Made by a program: the position numbers and the translations under genes. The notes beneath the pieces were generated by a model. The model saw only the letters and a list, made by a program, of their open reading frames with translations, ran no database searches and was not told the DNA's origin. 64,000 nt of DNA from Pseudalkalibacillus hwajinpoensis (GTDB lineage Bacteria > Bacillota > Bacilli > Bacillales > Guptibacillaceae): positions 124,001 through 188,000 of the forward strand of contig NZ_JADFCM010000008.1 in the NCBI RefSeq assembly GCF_015234585.1, in the 5' to 3' direction. Positions 51,008 to 59,088 of the stretch are shown here, piece by piece. Numbering within the stretch: position 1 is the stretch's first letter; each line of letters begins with the position of its first letter.

Positions 51008-53008
51008 GTGAAACTAAAATCACTCATCGCAATGGGGCTTTTTTTATTGCTACTTGCGGGTTGTTCGGATCAACCATCGGCGGTTGATGCGTTCGATACA
51101 TATGTTAAGGACTGGAATAAACAAGAATTTAGCAGCATGTATAAGAAGTTATCACCTGCTACGCAAAAGGAAATATCAGAAGAAGACTTTGTTGATCGCT
51201 ACAAATCTATTTATGGCGATGTAGAAGTCGAGGATTTGAAAGTTACTTTTAAGAAACCGGAAGAAGAGCCTGAGCCAAATGATGAAGGGGAAGTGACGTT
51301 TCCTTTTTCAGTGTCGATGCAGACACTAGCTGGCGAAGTCTCGTTTGATAACGAAGCAACGCTAGTCCTGACTGAAGGAGAAGACGCTGAATCTTACGGT
51401 GTGAACTGGAGTCCTTCGTTTATTTTTAAAGAATTGAAAGAAGGCGATGAGGTTGCCATACGTTCTTCAGTTCCGGTTCGTGGTGAATTGACCGATCGGA
51501 ATGGGGAAGGCTTAGCGATCAATGGTACGGTTAAGCAAATTGGCGTTGTGCCGCAAGCCATCGAATCTGATCAAGAGAAGATAGTGAATGAGCTTAGTGA
51601 TGCGTTGAAGGTGAGCGTAGCGGATATTGAGAAAGAGCTTAATCAGGGCTGGGTGCAGTCTGATCCAACACAGTTCGTTCCGCTAAAAAGCGTGATGGAA
51701 TCAGAGGAAGAGTTACTTGCTGACGCAAGTGAGATTACAGGCGTTCAGATAAACAATACGACTGAAAGAATCTATCCTTTTGGTGAAAGCGCCGCCCACT
51801 TAACAGGTTACATTCGACAGATGCAAAAGGAAGATCTCGAGAAGTATGCAGGAAAAGGGTATTCCAGCTATGAAAGCATTGGAAAGGCTGGCCTCGAGCA
51901 AGTTTATGAAGAACAGCTCCACGGTCAAACAGGCTGGTCAATTGAAGTGAAGGGCGCTGATCCTGAGAAAGTCATCGCCAATAAGGAAAAGGTTGATGGC
52001 GAAAACATCCAGGTAACGATCGATGCCTCTATTCAAAAGAAGTTGTTTGAAGAGCTAGGAAAAGATCCTGGTACTGCGGTGGCGCTTCATCCAACAACGG
52101 GTGAAACGCTAGCTTTAACAAGCTCCCCTTCTTATAACCCAAATGATTTTACAATTGGATTCGATGAAGGCGAGTATGCGAAGTTAGCTGATAATAAGGA
52201 TCTTCCTTTTTCAGCGAAGTTTAACAAAACGTATTCACCAGGCTCGACGATTAAGCCACTTACTGCTTCAATCGCACTACGGGATGGGGATTTAGATCCG
52301 AATGCAGTTGAGAAAATTGATGGTTTGAAGTGGCAGCCAGACTCAAGCTGGGGTGGATATAAAGTGACGCGCGTGAAGCCTGCAGATCCGGAAGTAAACC
52401 TTGCAGAAGCGCTTATGCATTCGGACAATATTTATTTTGCACGTAAAGCGCTGAATCTTGGCGCAGATAAGTTCCAGAAAGGATTGGAGTCGTTCCAGGT
52501 TGGTCAGGAAGTTGAGTTTCCTTTCCCAACTGAAAACTCATCGATCTCAAACGGTGGGCTCGGTGATAATGACATTCTTTTAGCTGACTCTGCCTATGGA
52601 CAGGGGGAGCTTCAGATTTCCCCTTATCAGTTAGCGATGACCTATACGACGTTTGCGAATGATGGCGTGATGCTGAAACCGACGCTTCGAACGGGAGAAG
52701 ATGAGTCAGCGGAGGAGTATGAAGTGATTTCCCCTGAAATCGCCTCGATTGTGAGCGATGATCTTGAGAAGGTGGTTTCTGATCCTGAAGGTACCGCTTA
52801 TGATCCAGTGGTTAAAGGCATTTCGCTCGCTGGTAAGACAGGAACGGCTGAGTTAAAAGCAGCAGGCGAAGAAGAAGGCCCAGAAAATGGACTGTTTGTC
52901 GCGTATAATACGGACAAGAAGGACTTACTTGTCGCGATGATGGTCGAAGGTGCCTCAAGTCACGATATTACAGGTAAAGTGAAGGACGTTTTCGCTGAAA
53001 TGCAGTGA
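51008..53008 (+). CDS. pbpC: Penicillin-binding protein 3 (class B transpeptidase)
   Basis: A 666-residue lipoprotein, nearly the length of Bacillus subtilis PbpC (PBP3). Signal with lipobox LLLAGC (Cys19), then an NTF2-like MecA-N domain (about 25-150), a PBP dimer domain (about 155-320) and the transpeptidase domain with SxxK STIK at 413-416, SxN as SDN and KTG in LAGKTGTAE. It cross-links peptidoglycan on the outer face of the membrane. By domain order it belongs to the group that includes low-affinity PBP2a; resistance should not be concluded. GTG 51008 follows AGGGGAGGCTGAGT. A repeat array lies just downstream. Confidence 0.93.
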   Translation: MKLKSLIAMGLFLLLLAGCSDQPSAVDAFDTYVKDWNKQEFSSMYKKLSPATQKEISEEDFVDRYKSIYGDVEVEDLKVTFKKPEEEPEPNDEGEVTFPFSVSMQTLAGEVSFDNEATLVLTEGEDAESYGVNWSPSFIFKELKEGDEVAIRSSVPVRGELTDRNGEGLAINGTVKQIGVVPQAIESDQEKIVNELSDALKVSVADIEKELNQGWVQSDPTQFVPLKSVMESEEELLADASEITGVQINNTTERIYPFGESAAHLTGYIRQMQKEDLEKYAGKGYSSYESIGKAGLEQVYEEQLHGQTGWSIEVKGADPEKVIANKEKVDGENIQVTIDASIQKKLFEELGKDPGTAVALHPTTGETLALTSSPSYNPNDFTIGFDEGEYAKLADNKDLPFSAKFNKTYSPGSTIKPLTASIALRDGDLDPNAVEKIDGLKWQPDSSWGGYKVTRVKPADPEVNLAEALMHSDNIYFARKALNLGADKFQKGLESFQVGQEVEFPFPTENSSISNGGLGDNDILLADSAYGQGELQISPYQLAMTYTTFANDGVMLKPTLRTGEDESAEEYEVISPEIASIVSDDLEKVVSDPEGTAYDPVVKGISLAGKTGTAELKAAGEEEGPENGLFVAYNTDKKDLLVAMMVEGASSHDITGKVKDVFAEMQ

Positions 53009-53040
53009 TGTTGGGTGGACTTGGGATGGCTGATCGCCGT

Positions 53041-53132
53041 TTATTGGCCAAATTCCTGATATATTGGCTAAACTGAGATTTTATTGGCCAAAATGCAAAT
53101 ATATTGTCCAAAATCCACTTTTATTGGCCAAA
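53041..53132. repeat. 20-bp periodic pentamer array (array A), core TTATTGGCCAAA
   Basis: Five units starting at 53041, 53061, 53081, 53101 and 53121, an exact 20-base period. Units 1, 3 and 5 are identical (TTATTGGCCAAA); unit 2 is ATATTGGCTAAA and unit 4 ATATTGTCCAAA. The 8-base spacers (TTCCTGAT, CTGAGATT, ATGCAAAT, ATCCACTT) are unrelated. TTGGCCAA is palindromic. It lies between the pbpC stop and its terminator. Confidence 0.9.
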
Positions 53133-53138
53133 CACACT

Positions 53139-53177
53139 AAAGCCTCGATTCTCACACAGAATCGAGGCTTTTTTTCT
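53139..53177 (+). terminator. Terminator downstream of pbpC and array A
   Basis: AAGCCTCGATTCT, 5-base loop, AGAATCGAGGCTT then seven T in total. Confidence 0.93.
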
Positions 53178-53269
53178 GGAAAAGTAAGGAATCTTAAGAG
53201 GAATTCTCGGCACTCCTATGGAAAATAATAAAGATAAGCTAGATTCAATTGAAAGGAGGGTGTCGAACG

Positions 53270-53794
53270 GTGCAGCATAACGATCTTTGTATGATTGATC
53301 GAATAGAAGGATTCACGCCTGAGGTTAGTAGATTGGTTTCGATGATGAATTACGCCAGACATACGACGGAAGAGACGATAAAAGGATTAACTACCGAACA
53401 GCTCGATTTTCACCTTGATGAAAAGAGCAATTCAATCGGCATGCTGCTACAGCACATGGCTTCGGTTGAAAAGGCGTTTCAAATTATGACGTTTCAAGAG
53501 CGAGAGTTAAATGACGAGGAATGGGAGGAACTTGGGACAGGGATTGAACTTGGAGAAAAGGCAAGATCAGTCATTCGCGGGCGCGATCTGGATGATTATT
53601 GGAGTGAGCTCAGTTTTGTGCGTGCTAATACGCTGGATCACCTGCGGAAGAAGGACGACAAATGGCTCCAAAAAGTCACCCCGTTTGGTTGGGATGAAAA
53701 GGCCAACCATTATTTCAAATGGTTTCACGTGATGGAAGATGAAATTAGTCATCGCGGGCAAATACTCTTAATTAAAAAAAGAATAAAGAGTTAG
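53270..53794 (+). CDS. DinB-family protein (DUF664)
   Basis: A 174-residue four-helix protein of the DinB/YfiT superfamily. MMNYARHTTEETIKGLTTEQ is the start; GMLLQHMASVEKAF gives the first metal His and HVMEDEISHRGQILLI the second and third (H...HRGQ), the usual nickel/zinc triad. Members are thiol-dependent transferases or unknown enzymes, often next to stress genes. GTG 53270 follows AAAGGAGGG by 9 bases; the frame upstream of it lacks a site. The alpha/beta hydrolase gene begins 12 bases later, so the two form one operon. Confidence 0.85.
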   Translation: MQHNDLCMIDRIEGFTPEVSRLVSMMNYARHTTEETIKGLTTEQLDFHLDEKSNSIGMLLQHMASVEKAFQIMTFQERELNDEEWEELGTGIELGEKARSVIRGRDLDDYWSELSFVRANTLDHLRKKDDKWLQKVTPFGWDEKANHYFKWFHVMEDEISHRGQILLIKKRIKS

Positions 53795-53806
53795 AGGTGA
53801 AACAAA

Positions 53807-54721
53807 GTGCATAATGGAACACTGATGACAATACGAGACAAAGCATTATATGTAGAAGTGCATGGTTCAAAAAATAACCCGCCTCTTCTTTATCTACACG
53901 GAGGGCCAGGAGAGAGCTGCTTTGATTTCTCTTATCATCAGACGGATCGACTGAAAGAGAATTTCAGAGTGATTGCGATTGATCAGCGTGGCGTTTGCCG
54001 TTCAGAAGCGGTGAATAATGGTGAAGAATTTGGCTTGATGGACTTAATCGAAGACTGCGAAGCGATCAGGAAACAGTTTGAATTAGAATCGTGGTCAGTG
54101 CTCGGTCATTCGTTTGGTGGCTATCTTGGTGTACTCTACGCCAGTCTTTATCCTGAATCAATTGATCATTTACTGCTCGAATGTCCGACGTTTGATTTTA
54201 CGTTAACATCGAGAAGCTTGTTGAAAAAAACGAGTGTGCTCTTAGACAAATATGGGGAGCATCAGAAAGCAACAGAGAGCTTAGAAATTGCCAAGGATTC
54301 TGATCTTAAGAATCGAGAGCTAGCAGAGCTTTATGGAACATACAGTGATTATCTTGAAGAGAACCGAATGGAAATATACATTTACAATACAAACGAGCCT
54401 ACAGACTATAGCTATTATAGTGAGGCGAAATGGGATGAGCTTTACGATAAATCAGAAGTGCACTATAACTTGTTAAGAGAAGAAGGAAAGATCTTTCATT
54501 CACTCATTCCACATCTCTCAAAGCTTACGATGCCAACTCTCTTATTAACAGGAGAGCATGATCCTGTGACATCCGAAGAACAGATCGACGCTTTCAAGAA
54601 GTATGTCGAAAATGGGGCAATCTATCATTTTGCAAACAGCGGCCATACCCCCCATGATGAAGAAGCCGATCACTTTGCACACGTTATAACCCAATACATA
54701 GGTGATAAAAGAGGAGAATAG
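53807..54721 (+). CDS. Alpha/beta hydrolase, proline-iminopeptidase-like
   Basis: A 304-residue hydrolase: PLLYLHGGPGESC (oxyanion region), IAIDQRGVCRSE, nucleophile elbow VLGHSFGGYLGVL, LLLTGEHDPVT with the acidic residue and HFANSGHTPHDE with the catalytic His. HGGPG and GHSFGG place it in the S33 (proline iminopeptidase-like) group, but the real substrate could be another ester or amide. GTG 53807 follows TTAGAGGTGAAACAAA. It lies 12 bases after the DinB gene and ends just before the acetyltransferase gene. Confidence 0.88.
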   Translation: MHNGTLMTIRDKALYVEVHGSKNNPPLLYLHGGPGESCFDFSYHQTDRLKENFRVIAIDQRGVCRSEAVNNGEEFGLMDLIEDCEAIRKQFELESWSVLGHSFGGYLGVLYASLYPESIDHLLLECPTFDFTLTSRSLLKKTSVLLDKYGEHQKATESLEIAKDSDLKNRELAELYGTYSDYLEENRMEIYIYNTNEPTDYSYYSEAKWDELYDKSEVHYNLLREEGKIFHSLIPHLSKLTMPTLLLTGEHDPVTSEEQIDAFKKYVENGAIYHFANSGHTPHDEEADHFAHVITQYIGDKRGE

Positions 54722-54725
54722 ACAC

Positions 54726-55289
54726 ATGTTTACATATCAAATTAATGACGATCTTTACCTAAGGATGTATACGATAGACGATGCAGAAGCGCTTTATCAT
54801 TTAATCGATGAATCAAGAGATTACTTGAAAGAATGGTTAGCATGGGTTGATTACAATACGGATATTGAGGCTTCCAGAGAGTTTATTCAAAGTACGTTAA
54901 AAGGCGTGAGTGAAACAGGAGGATATCCGAAAACGCTTGGCATGTTTTATAAAGGTGAGCTTGCTGGTACGGTTGGGTTTAATGAAGTGAATCGAACACA
55001 TAAGTACGCGACGATTGGATACTGGCTGAGCGAAAAGTTTCAGAAGAAAGGTATCGTAACGGAGGCGTGTCGTGGAATGATTAATCTAGGATTTAACGAA
55101 ATCGGGCTCAACCGGATAGAGATTCGTGCTGCCTCAGGAAATAAGAAAAGCCAGGCGGTCCCAGAACGACTAGGTTTTACGAAAGAAGCGGTGGTCCGGG
55201 AGGCGGAGCTCGTTAATGGACAGTTCTATGATCACATTGTGTACGGAATGCTAGCGAGAGAGTGGTTAACAAAAGAAAAAGAAGCATAA
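54726..55289 (+). CDS. RimJ/RimL-type GNAT acetyltransferase
   Basis: A 187-residue GNAT acetyltransferase of the Acetyltransf_3 class: YLRMYTIDDAEALYHLI at the start, GYWLSEKFQKKGIVTEACRG (acetyl-CoA pyrophosphate loop) and NKKSQAVPERLGFTKE in motif B. It resembles enzymes that acetylate ribosomal protein N-termini or small amines (YdaF-like). Start ATG 54726 after GAGGAGAATAGACAC, overlapping none of the hydrolase gene (4-base gap). Third gene of the DinB-hydrolase-GNAT operon. Confidence 0.88.
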   Translation: MFTYQINDDLYLRMYTIDDAEALYHLIDESRDYLKEWLAWVDYNTDIEASREFIQSTLKGVSETGGYPKTLGMFYKGELAGTVGFNEVNRTHKYATIGYWLSEKFQKKGIVTEACRGMINLGFNEIGLNRIEIRAASGNKKSQAVPERLGFTKEAVVREAELVNGQFYDHIVYGMLAREWLTKEKEA

Positions 55290-55290
55290 A

Positions 55291-55318
55291 AAAACTCCAG
55301 GGGAGAGAATCCTCTGGA
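55291..55318 (-). terminator. Terminator for the FbpA-like gene (minus strand)
   Basis: On the minus strand CTCCAGAGGA pairs with TCCCCTGGAG across a 5-base loop and is followed by TTTTTTTA. It may also serve the plus-strand operon. Confidence 0.75.
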
Positions 55319-55322
55319 GGAA

Positions 55323-55481
55323 TTAAGGTAGATCAATTTTCCTCATTAAATACTCTAGTTCTTCCATTGTGCATTCATAGAGCTGTTTATCTTTTAATTT
55401 ATAAATTCCACGGTCTAATAGACGTTGAATGAAGGACTGTTTTTGTTTAGGGTCTTGCTCGGATGATATGAGATGTGACAT
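55323..55481 (-). CDS. FbpA-like small protein (Fur-regulated basic protein family)
   Basis: A 52-residue frame with the FbpA-family pattern SFIQRLLDRGIYKLKDKQLY followed by ECTMEELEYLM, i.e. helix, G-I/V-Y-K, then a L-Y-E-T-EL helix as in Bacillus FbpA (iron-sparing helper of FsrA sRNA). AGGAGGAATGAAAC is a strong ribosome site. A clear Fur box was not seen upstream, so iron control is not shown. Missed by length filters; its own terminator follows. Confidence 0.75.
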   Translation of the reverse strand: MSHLISSEQDPKQKQSFIQRLLDRGIYKLKDKQLYECTMEELEYLMRKIDLP

Positions 55482-55622
55482 GTTTCATTCCTCCTGTTAA
55501 GTATATCCAGGTAATATGTTCCACTTTGGGTCCAAGCTCAAACCTTAAAGAGCACATTTCTAAAAAAGGATAAAGCGCTTTCGTGACGAATGCTAGATGA
55601 TAACGATTAGGAGGGATACGAT

Positions 55623-56363
55623 ATGGCGAAATATGACGTACTACTAGGGGCAGAGCCTTTTTACTTTGAAGGGAATCACATCGGTGTGCTTGTTCTCCAC
55701 GGTTTTACAGGTTCGACCCAAAGCATGCGTTATCTTGGAGAGCAATTGGCTTCAGAAGGGTATACGGTTTGTGGGCCGAGATTGAAAGGTCACGGTACTC
55801 ACTATGAAGACATGGAGCAGAGTACATATGGAGAATGGATCCAGTCTGTTGAAGAAGGCTATCAATGGTTAAACGAACGATGTGAGGAAATCTTTATTAC
55901 AGGCCTGTCGATGGGCGGCACGCTAACGCTTTATTTAGCTGAAAAACATCCTGAAGTGAAAGGGATCATGCCGATTAATGCTGCGATTGATTTACCAGGT
56001 CTTGAACAAATGAGAGGAAAAACAGAGCCGCGTTTCCTTGATGCAATTGGATCAGATATTAAAGCGGAATGTGTCGATGAGCTCGCATACGAGAAAACGC
56101 CTACGAAGTCGATTCAAGAAATTCTTGCTTTAACAGAGATTGCACGAAAAGGCCTTGAAAAAATATCGGTGCCGGCCTTAATTTTTAAATCACTAGAAGA
56201 TCATGTCGTGCCGCCAGAGAATTCGACGATGATTTATAATGAAATAGCTTCATCGAATAAAGAAGTAATCGAACTAAAAGATAGCTATCACGTAGCGACG
56301 CTCGATCATGATAAAGAGCTAATTGCAGAGAAGTGTAAAGCATTTGTGAAAGCTCTTCTATAA
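55623..56363 (+). CDS. Carboxylesterase (Est30-like)
   Basis: A 246-residue esterase of the alpha/beta-hydrolase fold like Geobacillus Est30/Bacillus subtilis YvaK. VLVLHGFTGSTQ (oxyanion hole), TGLSMGGTLTLYLA (Ser nucleophile), LEDHVVPPEN (Asp) and SYHVATLDHD (His) are intact, and the length is normal. It splits short-chain esters or lactones. ATTAGGAGGGATACGAT precedes the ATG. The next GNAT gene follows 13 bases downstream. Confidence 0.92.
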   Translation: MAKYDVLLGAEPFYFEGNHIGVLVLHGFTGSTQSMRYLGEQLASEGYTVCGPRLKGHGTHYEDMEQSTYGEWIQSVEEGYQWLNERCEEIFITGLSMGGTLTLYLAEKHPEVKGIMPINAAIDLPGLEQMRGKTEPRFLDAIGSDIKAECVDELAYEKTPTKSIQEILALTEIARKGLEKISVPALIFKSLEDHVVPPENSTMIYNEIASSNKEVIELKDSYHVATLDHDKELIAEKCKAFVKALL

Positions 56364-56376
56364 AGGAGGTTTTAAG

Positions 56377-56874
56377 ATGGAAGTCAGACAGCTAACAGCG
56401 GATGACGCTGAAGCTTATTGGGAACTTCGGTTAGAAGCGTTAAAGAAAAATCCAGAAGCATTTGCCTCAAGCTATGAAGAGGCGATTCAAAAAGATGATC
56501 CGATTAAAAGTACAGCGAGAAACATGGAATCAGGTGCCACTTTTGGCGCTTTTGATCAAGAAACATTAATTGGTGTCATCACTTTTGTCAGAGGCAGCGG
56601 CATCAAGGTTCGTCATAAAGCTGATTTATTTGCTGTTTACGTGACGCCAGAATATCGTGGCAAAGGGGCAGGGAGAGCTCTTTTATCCTGCGTGATGGAT
56701 TATGCGAAAAGTCAGGATGCTCTCATTAAGTTAAGCGTTTCAGTTGTATCTACGAATGAACGGGCGAAGCATCTGTACAAAAGCTATGGCTTTAAAACCG
56801 TTTACATTGAAGAGAAGGCCCTTTATGTTCAGGGAAGGTTTCTAAACGAAGAACATATGGTGCAATACTTTTAA
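56377..56874 (+). CDS. GNAT acetyltransferase
   Basis: A 165-residue acetyltransferase: VRQLTADDAEAYWELRLEAL at the start, LFAVYVTPEYRGKGAGRALL (acetyl-CoA loop RGKGAG) and SVVSTNERAKHLYKSYGFKT. Substrate unknown; small amines or amino acids are typical. TAAAGGAGGTTTTAAG precedes the ATG. Second gene after the esterase. Confidence 0.9.
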   Translation: MEVRQLTADDAEAYWELRLEALKKNPEAFASSYEEAIQKDDPIKSTARNMESGATFGAFDQETLIGVITFVRGSGIKVRHKADLFAVYVTPEYRGKGAGRALLSCVMDYAKSQDALIKLSVSVVSTNERAKHLYKSYGFKTVYIEEKALYVQGRFLNEEHMVQYF

Positions 56875-56879
56875 AGACT

Positions 56880-56904
56880 AGCAGACGTCAAGATGACGTC
56901 TGCT
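56880..56904. terminator. Bidirectional terminator, GNAT gene / YciI gene
   Basis: AGCAGACGTCA, 3-base loop, TGACGTCTGCT: perfect 11-bp stem between convergent genes. Confidence 0.85.
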
Positions 56905-57217
56905 TTGTTGTGAAATCTTCATTATAAAGAGCAACGCTGTAAGGAAAGAGCTCAGCTGTCATAATCCCATTTCGAACAGCGGGATCACTTTTCATAAGCG
57001 CTTCAGCCTCTTTTTCAGAAGAAACCTGAATGACGACAATTCCAAAAGAAGAAGGGTCGTTGTTTAACGTTCTGCCAGCCATAATGAGCTTATTATTCTT
57101 CAGCAGCTGCTGAAGGGCATGGAAGTGCTCTGATACGATGCTGTTCTCTTTGTCAGTCCAGTTCTTTTCTTCCAATAGCTCGGGGATTAGCGTTAGCTTG
57201 TATAGAAATTGTTTCAT
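56888..57217 (-). CDS. YciI-family protein
   Basis: A 109-residue ferredoxin-like protein of the YciI family: KQFLYKLTLIPELL, HFHALQQLLKNNKLIMAGRT, SSFGIVVIQVSSEKEAEALM and DPAVRNGIMTAELFPY, the last with the D-P-x-x-x-x-G motif of the family. YciI domains may bind small molecules or have dehydrochlorinase-like activity; role unknown. The start is ATG 57217 after GGAGGTTACAA; the longer frame has no site. Confidence 0.85.
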   Translation of the reverse strand: MKQFLYKLTLIPELLEEKNWTDKENSIVSEHFHALQQLLKNNKLIMAGRTLNNDPSSFGIVVIQVSSEKEAEALMKSDPAVRNGIMTAELFPYSVALYNEDFTTKQTSS

Positions 57218-57678
57218 TTGTAACCTCCATAAGTTGTTTACCAAATGCATAAAGCTCTTGTGATCTATAGGTTACTATCTATTAGCTAGATTCTCTACAA
57301 AAGACAGAAATCCTCTATTTTGCTTAAAGGAGGCACTTGTCTTTGCAAGAAATAGTAACAGATCTGATGGCGCGACTAGCTTAATTATTAGTACTGTTCT
57401 AATGTCTTTTTGAAATGAAATCAGACCTTCTTGACTGTTCTAAAGCATGTCCGAGTATTTAAACAGGATAAAGCAGGTCAGCGAGCATTTAGCCGTGTAA
57501 CTAAATAGATCAAATAAGTCGTTACCAAAAAGGTAGCGGCCTTTTTGGTAGTTCGAACCCCATCATTCCTTCGTTTCTGGTGTCTCAACGTTATGTTGTA
57601 TATAATGAAACCTGAAACGAATGAGCTATTTTACGATAAGGCATCCATAGATTTACGACGTTTGAAGGGAGGAGCCAA
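57218..57678. other. Intergenic region upstream of the SSF transporter
   Basis: 461 bases with no ordinary gene. It holds a 13-codon frame behind a perfect AAAGGAGG at 57343-57384, an 11-bp hairpin (TACCAAAAAGG / CCTTTTTGGTA, 57523-57550) without a T-run, and a TATAAT at 57601-57606 that may be the -10 of the transporter operon. Confidence 0.5.
57343..57384 (+). CDS. Possible 13-residue peptide (MQEIVTDLMARLA)
   Basis: TTG frame with a perfect AAAGGAGG nine bases upstream, ending TAA. Such a strong ribosome site before a tiny frame is rare by chance, but no known family fits, and a promoter for it is not seen. Confidence 0.25.
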   Translation: MQEIVTDLMARLA

Positions 57679-59088
57679 ATGGATGAATTACTTTATCTAG
57701 GTGTTTTCCTCATCTACACCATTGCTATTCTTATCTTTGGGAAACACGGTTTCGATAAAACCGATGAGCTGAAGGGTTATTTTCTAGCGGGAAGAAATCT
57801 GCCTTTGTTTCCGAGTATTGCGTCCTTCTGTGCGACATGGTTTAGTGCAGCATCGCTTCTTGGTCTCCCTGGCTTGATTTATGAAGGGGGAATGGCCGTT
57901 ATTTGGACAACGGCAATCGCCTGGTTACTTGGATTAATCGGATTGTTTTTTATTTCAACAAAACTCTATACATATAACGTTGTAACGGTTCCAGAGTTTT
58001 TCTTAGTACGCTATGATTCAAAGCTACTGCAAATTTGGGTTGGGATTATTCTTAGTGTTAGTTATCTCTTATACGTAGTCATCCAAATCCGAGGCTTCGG
58101 TATTGTGGTTAGTCAAATGCTTGAAGTGCCTTATACGGTAAGTGTGTTTTTGATCTATATTTTCGTTCTCTACACGACGTTTGGAGGGCTTCACTCTGTT
58201 GCACGCACGGATATTTTTCATTTCTGTTTAATCCTGTTTGGAACGATGCTAGGAGCTCTATTTATTGTGAGCGAAATAGGAGGGCTATCTGAATTTATGA
58301 CGGGCCTATCAGCCATTGCGGATCGAAGCGATGATTCTTATTTGGCTCTGTTTCCTGAAGGAGGCTTATCGTTCTGGGCGTTAGTTAGTGCGTTCTTATC
58401 ACTCGGAATTGGCGTTGCGGCAAATCCTCAATATGCTGTGCGGATTCTTTCGTCTCGATCGAAAGAAGTGGCGTTAAAGATGGTTATCACGAGTACGGTC
58501 TTTTTAGTTCTTATCTATTTTTCTATTTTTGTAATAGGTATAGGCTCAAGAGTATTGGATCCTAACGTTTCGTTTAGTAGCACAGATGAAATTTATCCTT
58601 TTATTATTACGTATTTACTCCAAACGCCTCTGAAGGGGATTCTGCTTATTAGCGTTGTCGCTGCTGCTATTTCTACGGCTAATTCTCAGCTCCTTATAAT
58701 GGCGACGAGCTTTGTGTATGATATCACGCTTCCGATCCGCAAGAAAAAAGCGATTGATCTAAAGGTGATTTCATGGACGCGCTGGATGATTTTTATATTC
58801 GCGACGTTTTCTCTTATTATCGCCTTCACGCCGCCAGAGGGAATCGTACCATTTAGCGGACATATATGGGGGATCATTGCCGTTTCGCTGTTTTTCCCTT
58901 TATACGGGGGGCTGTACACGAAAGTGGCGAAACGAAATGCCCTTCGTTCATCTTTCGGAGGCTTAATCACCTATCTTATTGCCTTTCTTCTTATTCCGCA
59001 GGAGGTTCAGTCAACTTATCATCCCGTTCTCCCGTCCCTTGCGATAGCAGGACTTTTCTTCTTTTGGAAAGGGGGTAGATCTTCCTAA
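57679..59088 (+). CDS. Sodium:solute symporter (SSF family)
   Basis: A 469-residue transporter with about 12-13 membrane segments. The SSF signatures are present: FLAGRNLPLFPSIASFCATW early, and GIGVAANPQYAVRILSSRS in the middle, with SVVAAAISTANSQLLIMATSF further on. Substrate unknown; organic acids, proline or osmolytes are usual. GAAGGGAGGAGCCAA precedes the ATG. The sensor kinase starts at its last base (overlap TAATG) and the regulator follows, so transporter, kinase and regulator are one operon; the transporter may also signal the presence of its substrate. Confidence 0.9.
   Translation: MDELLYLGVFLIYTIAILIFGKHGFDKTDELKGYFLAGRNLPLFPSIASFCATWFSAASLLGLPGLIYEGGMAVIWTTAIAWLLGLIGLFFISTKLYTYNVVTVPEFFLVRYDSKLLQIWVGIILSVSYLLYVVIQIRGFGIVVSQMLEVPYTVSVFLIYIFVLYTTFGGLHSVARTDIFHFCLILFGTMLGALFIVSEIGGLSEFMTGLSAIADRSDDSYLALFPEGGLSFWALVSAFLSLGIGVAANPQYAVRILSSRSKEVALKMVITSTVFLVLIYFSIFVIGIGSRVLDPNVSFSSTDEIYPFIITYLLQTPLKGILLISVVAAAISTANSQLLIMATSFVYDITLPIRKKKAIDLKVISWTRWMIFIFATFSLIIAFTPPEGIVPFSGHIWGIIAVSLFFPLYGGLYTKVAKRNALRSSFGGLITYLIAFLLIPQEVQSTYHPVLPSLAIAGLFFFWKGGRSS

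Noticed and set aside
53041..53132. Array A as a CRISPR or coding repeat
   Set aside because: Units are 12 bases with 8-base spacers and no frame stays open with a ribosome site.
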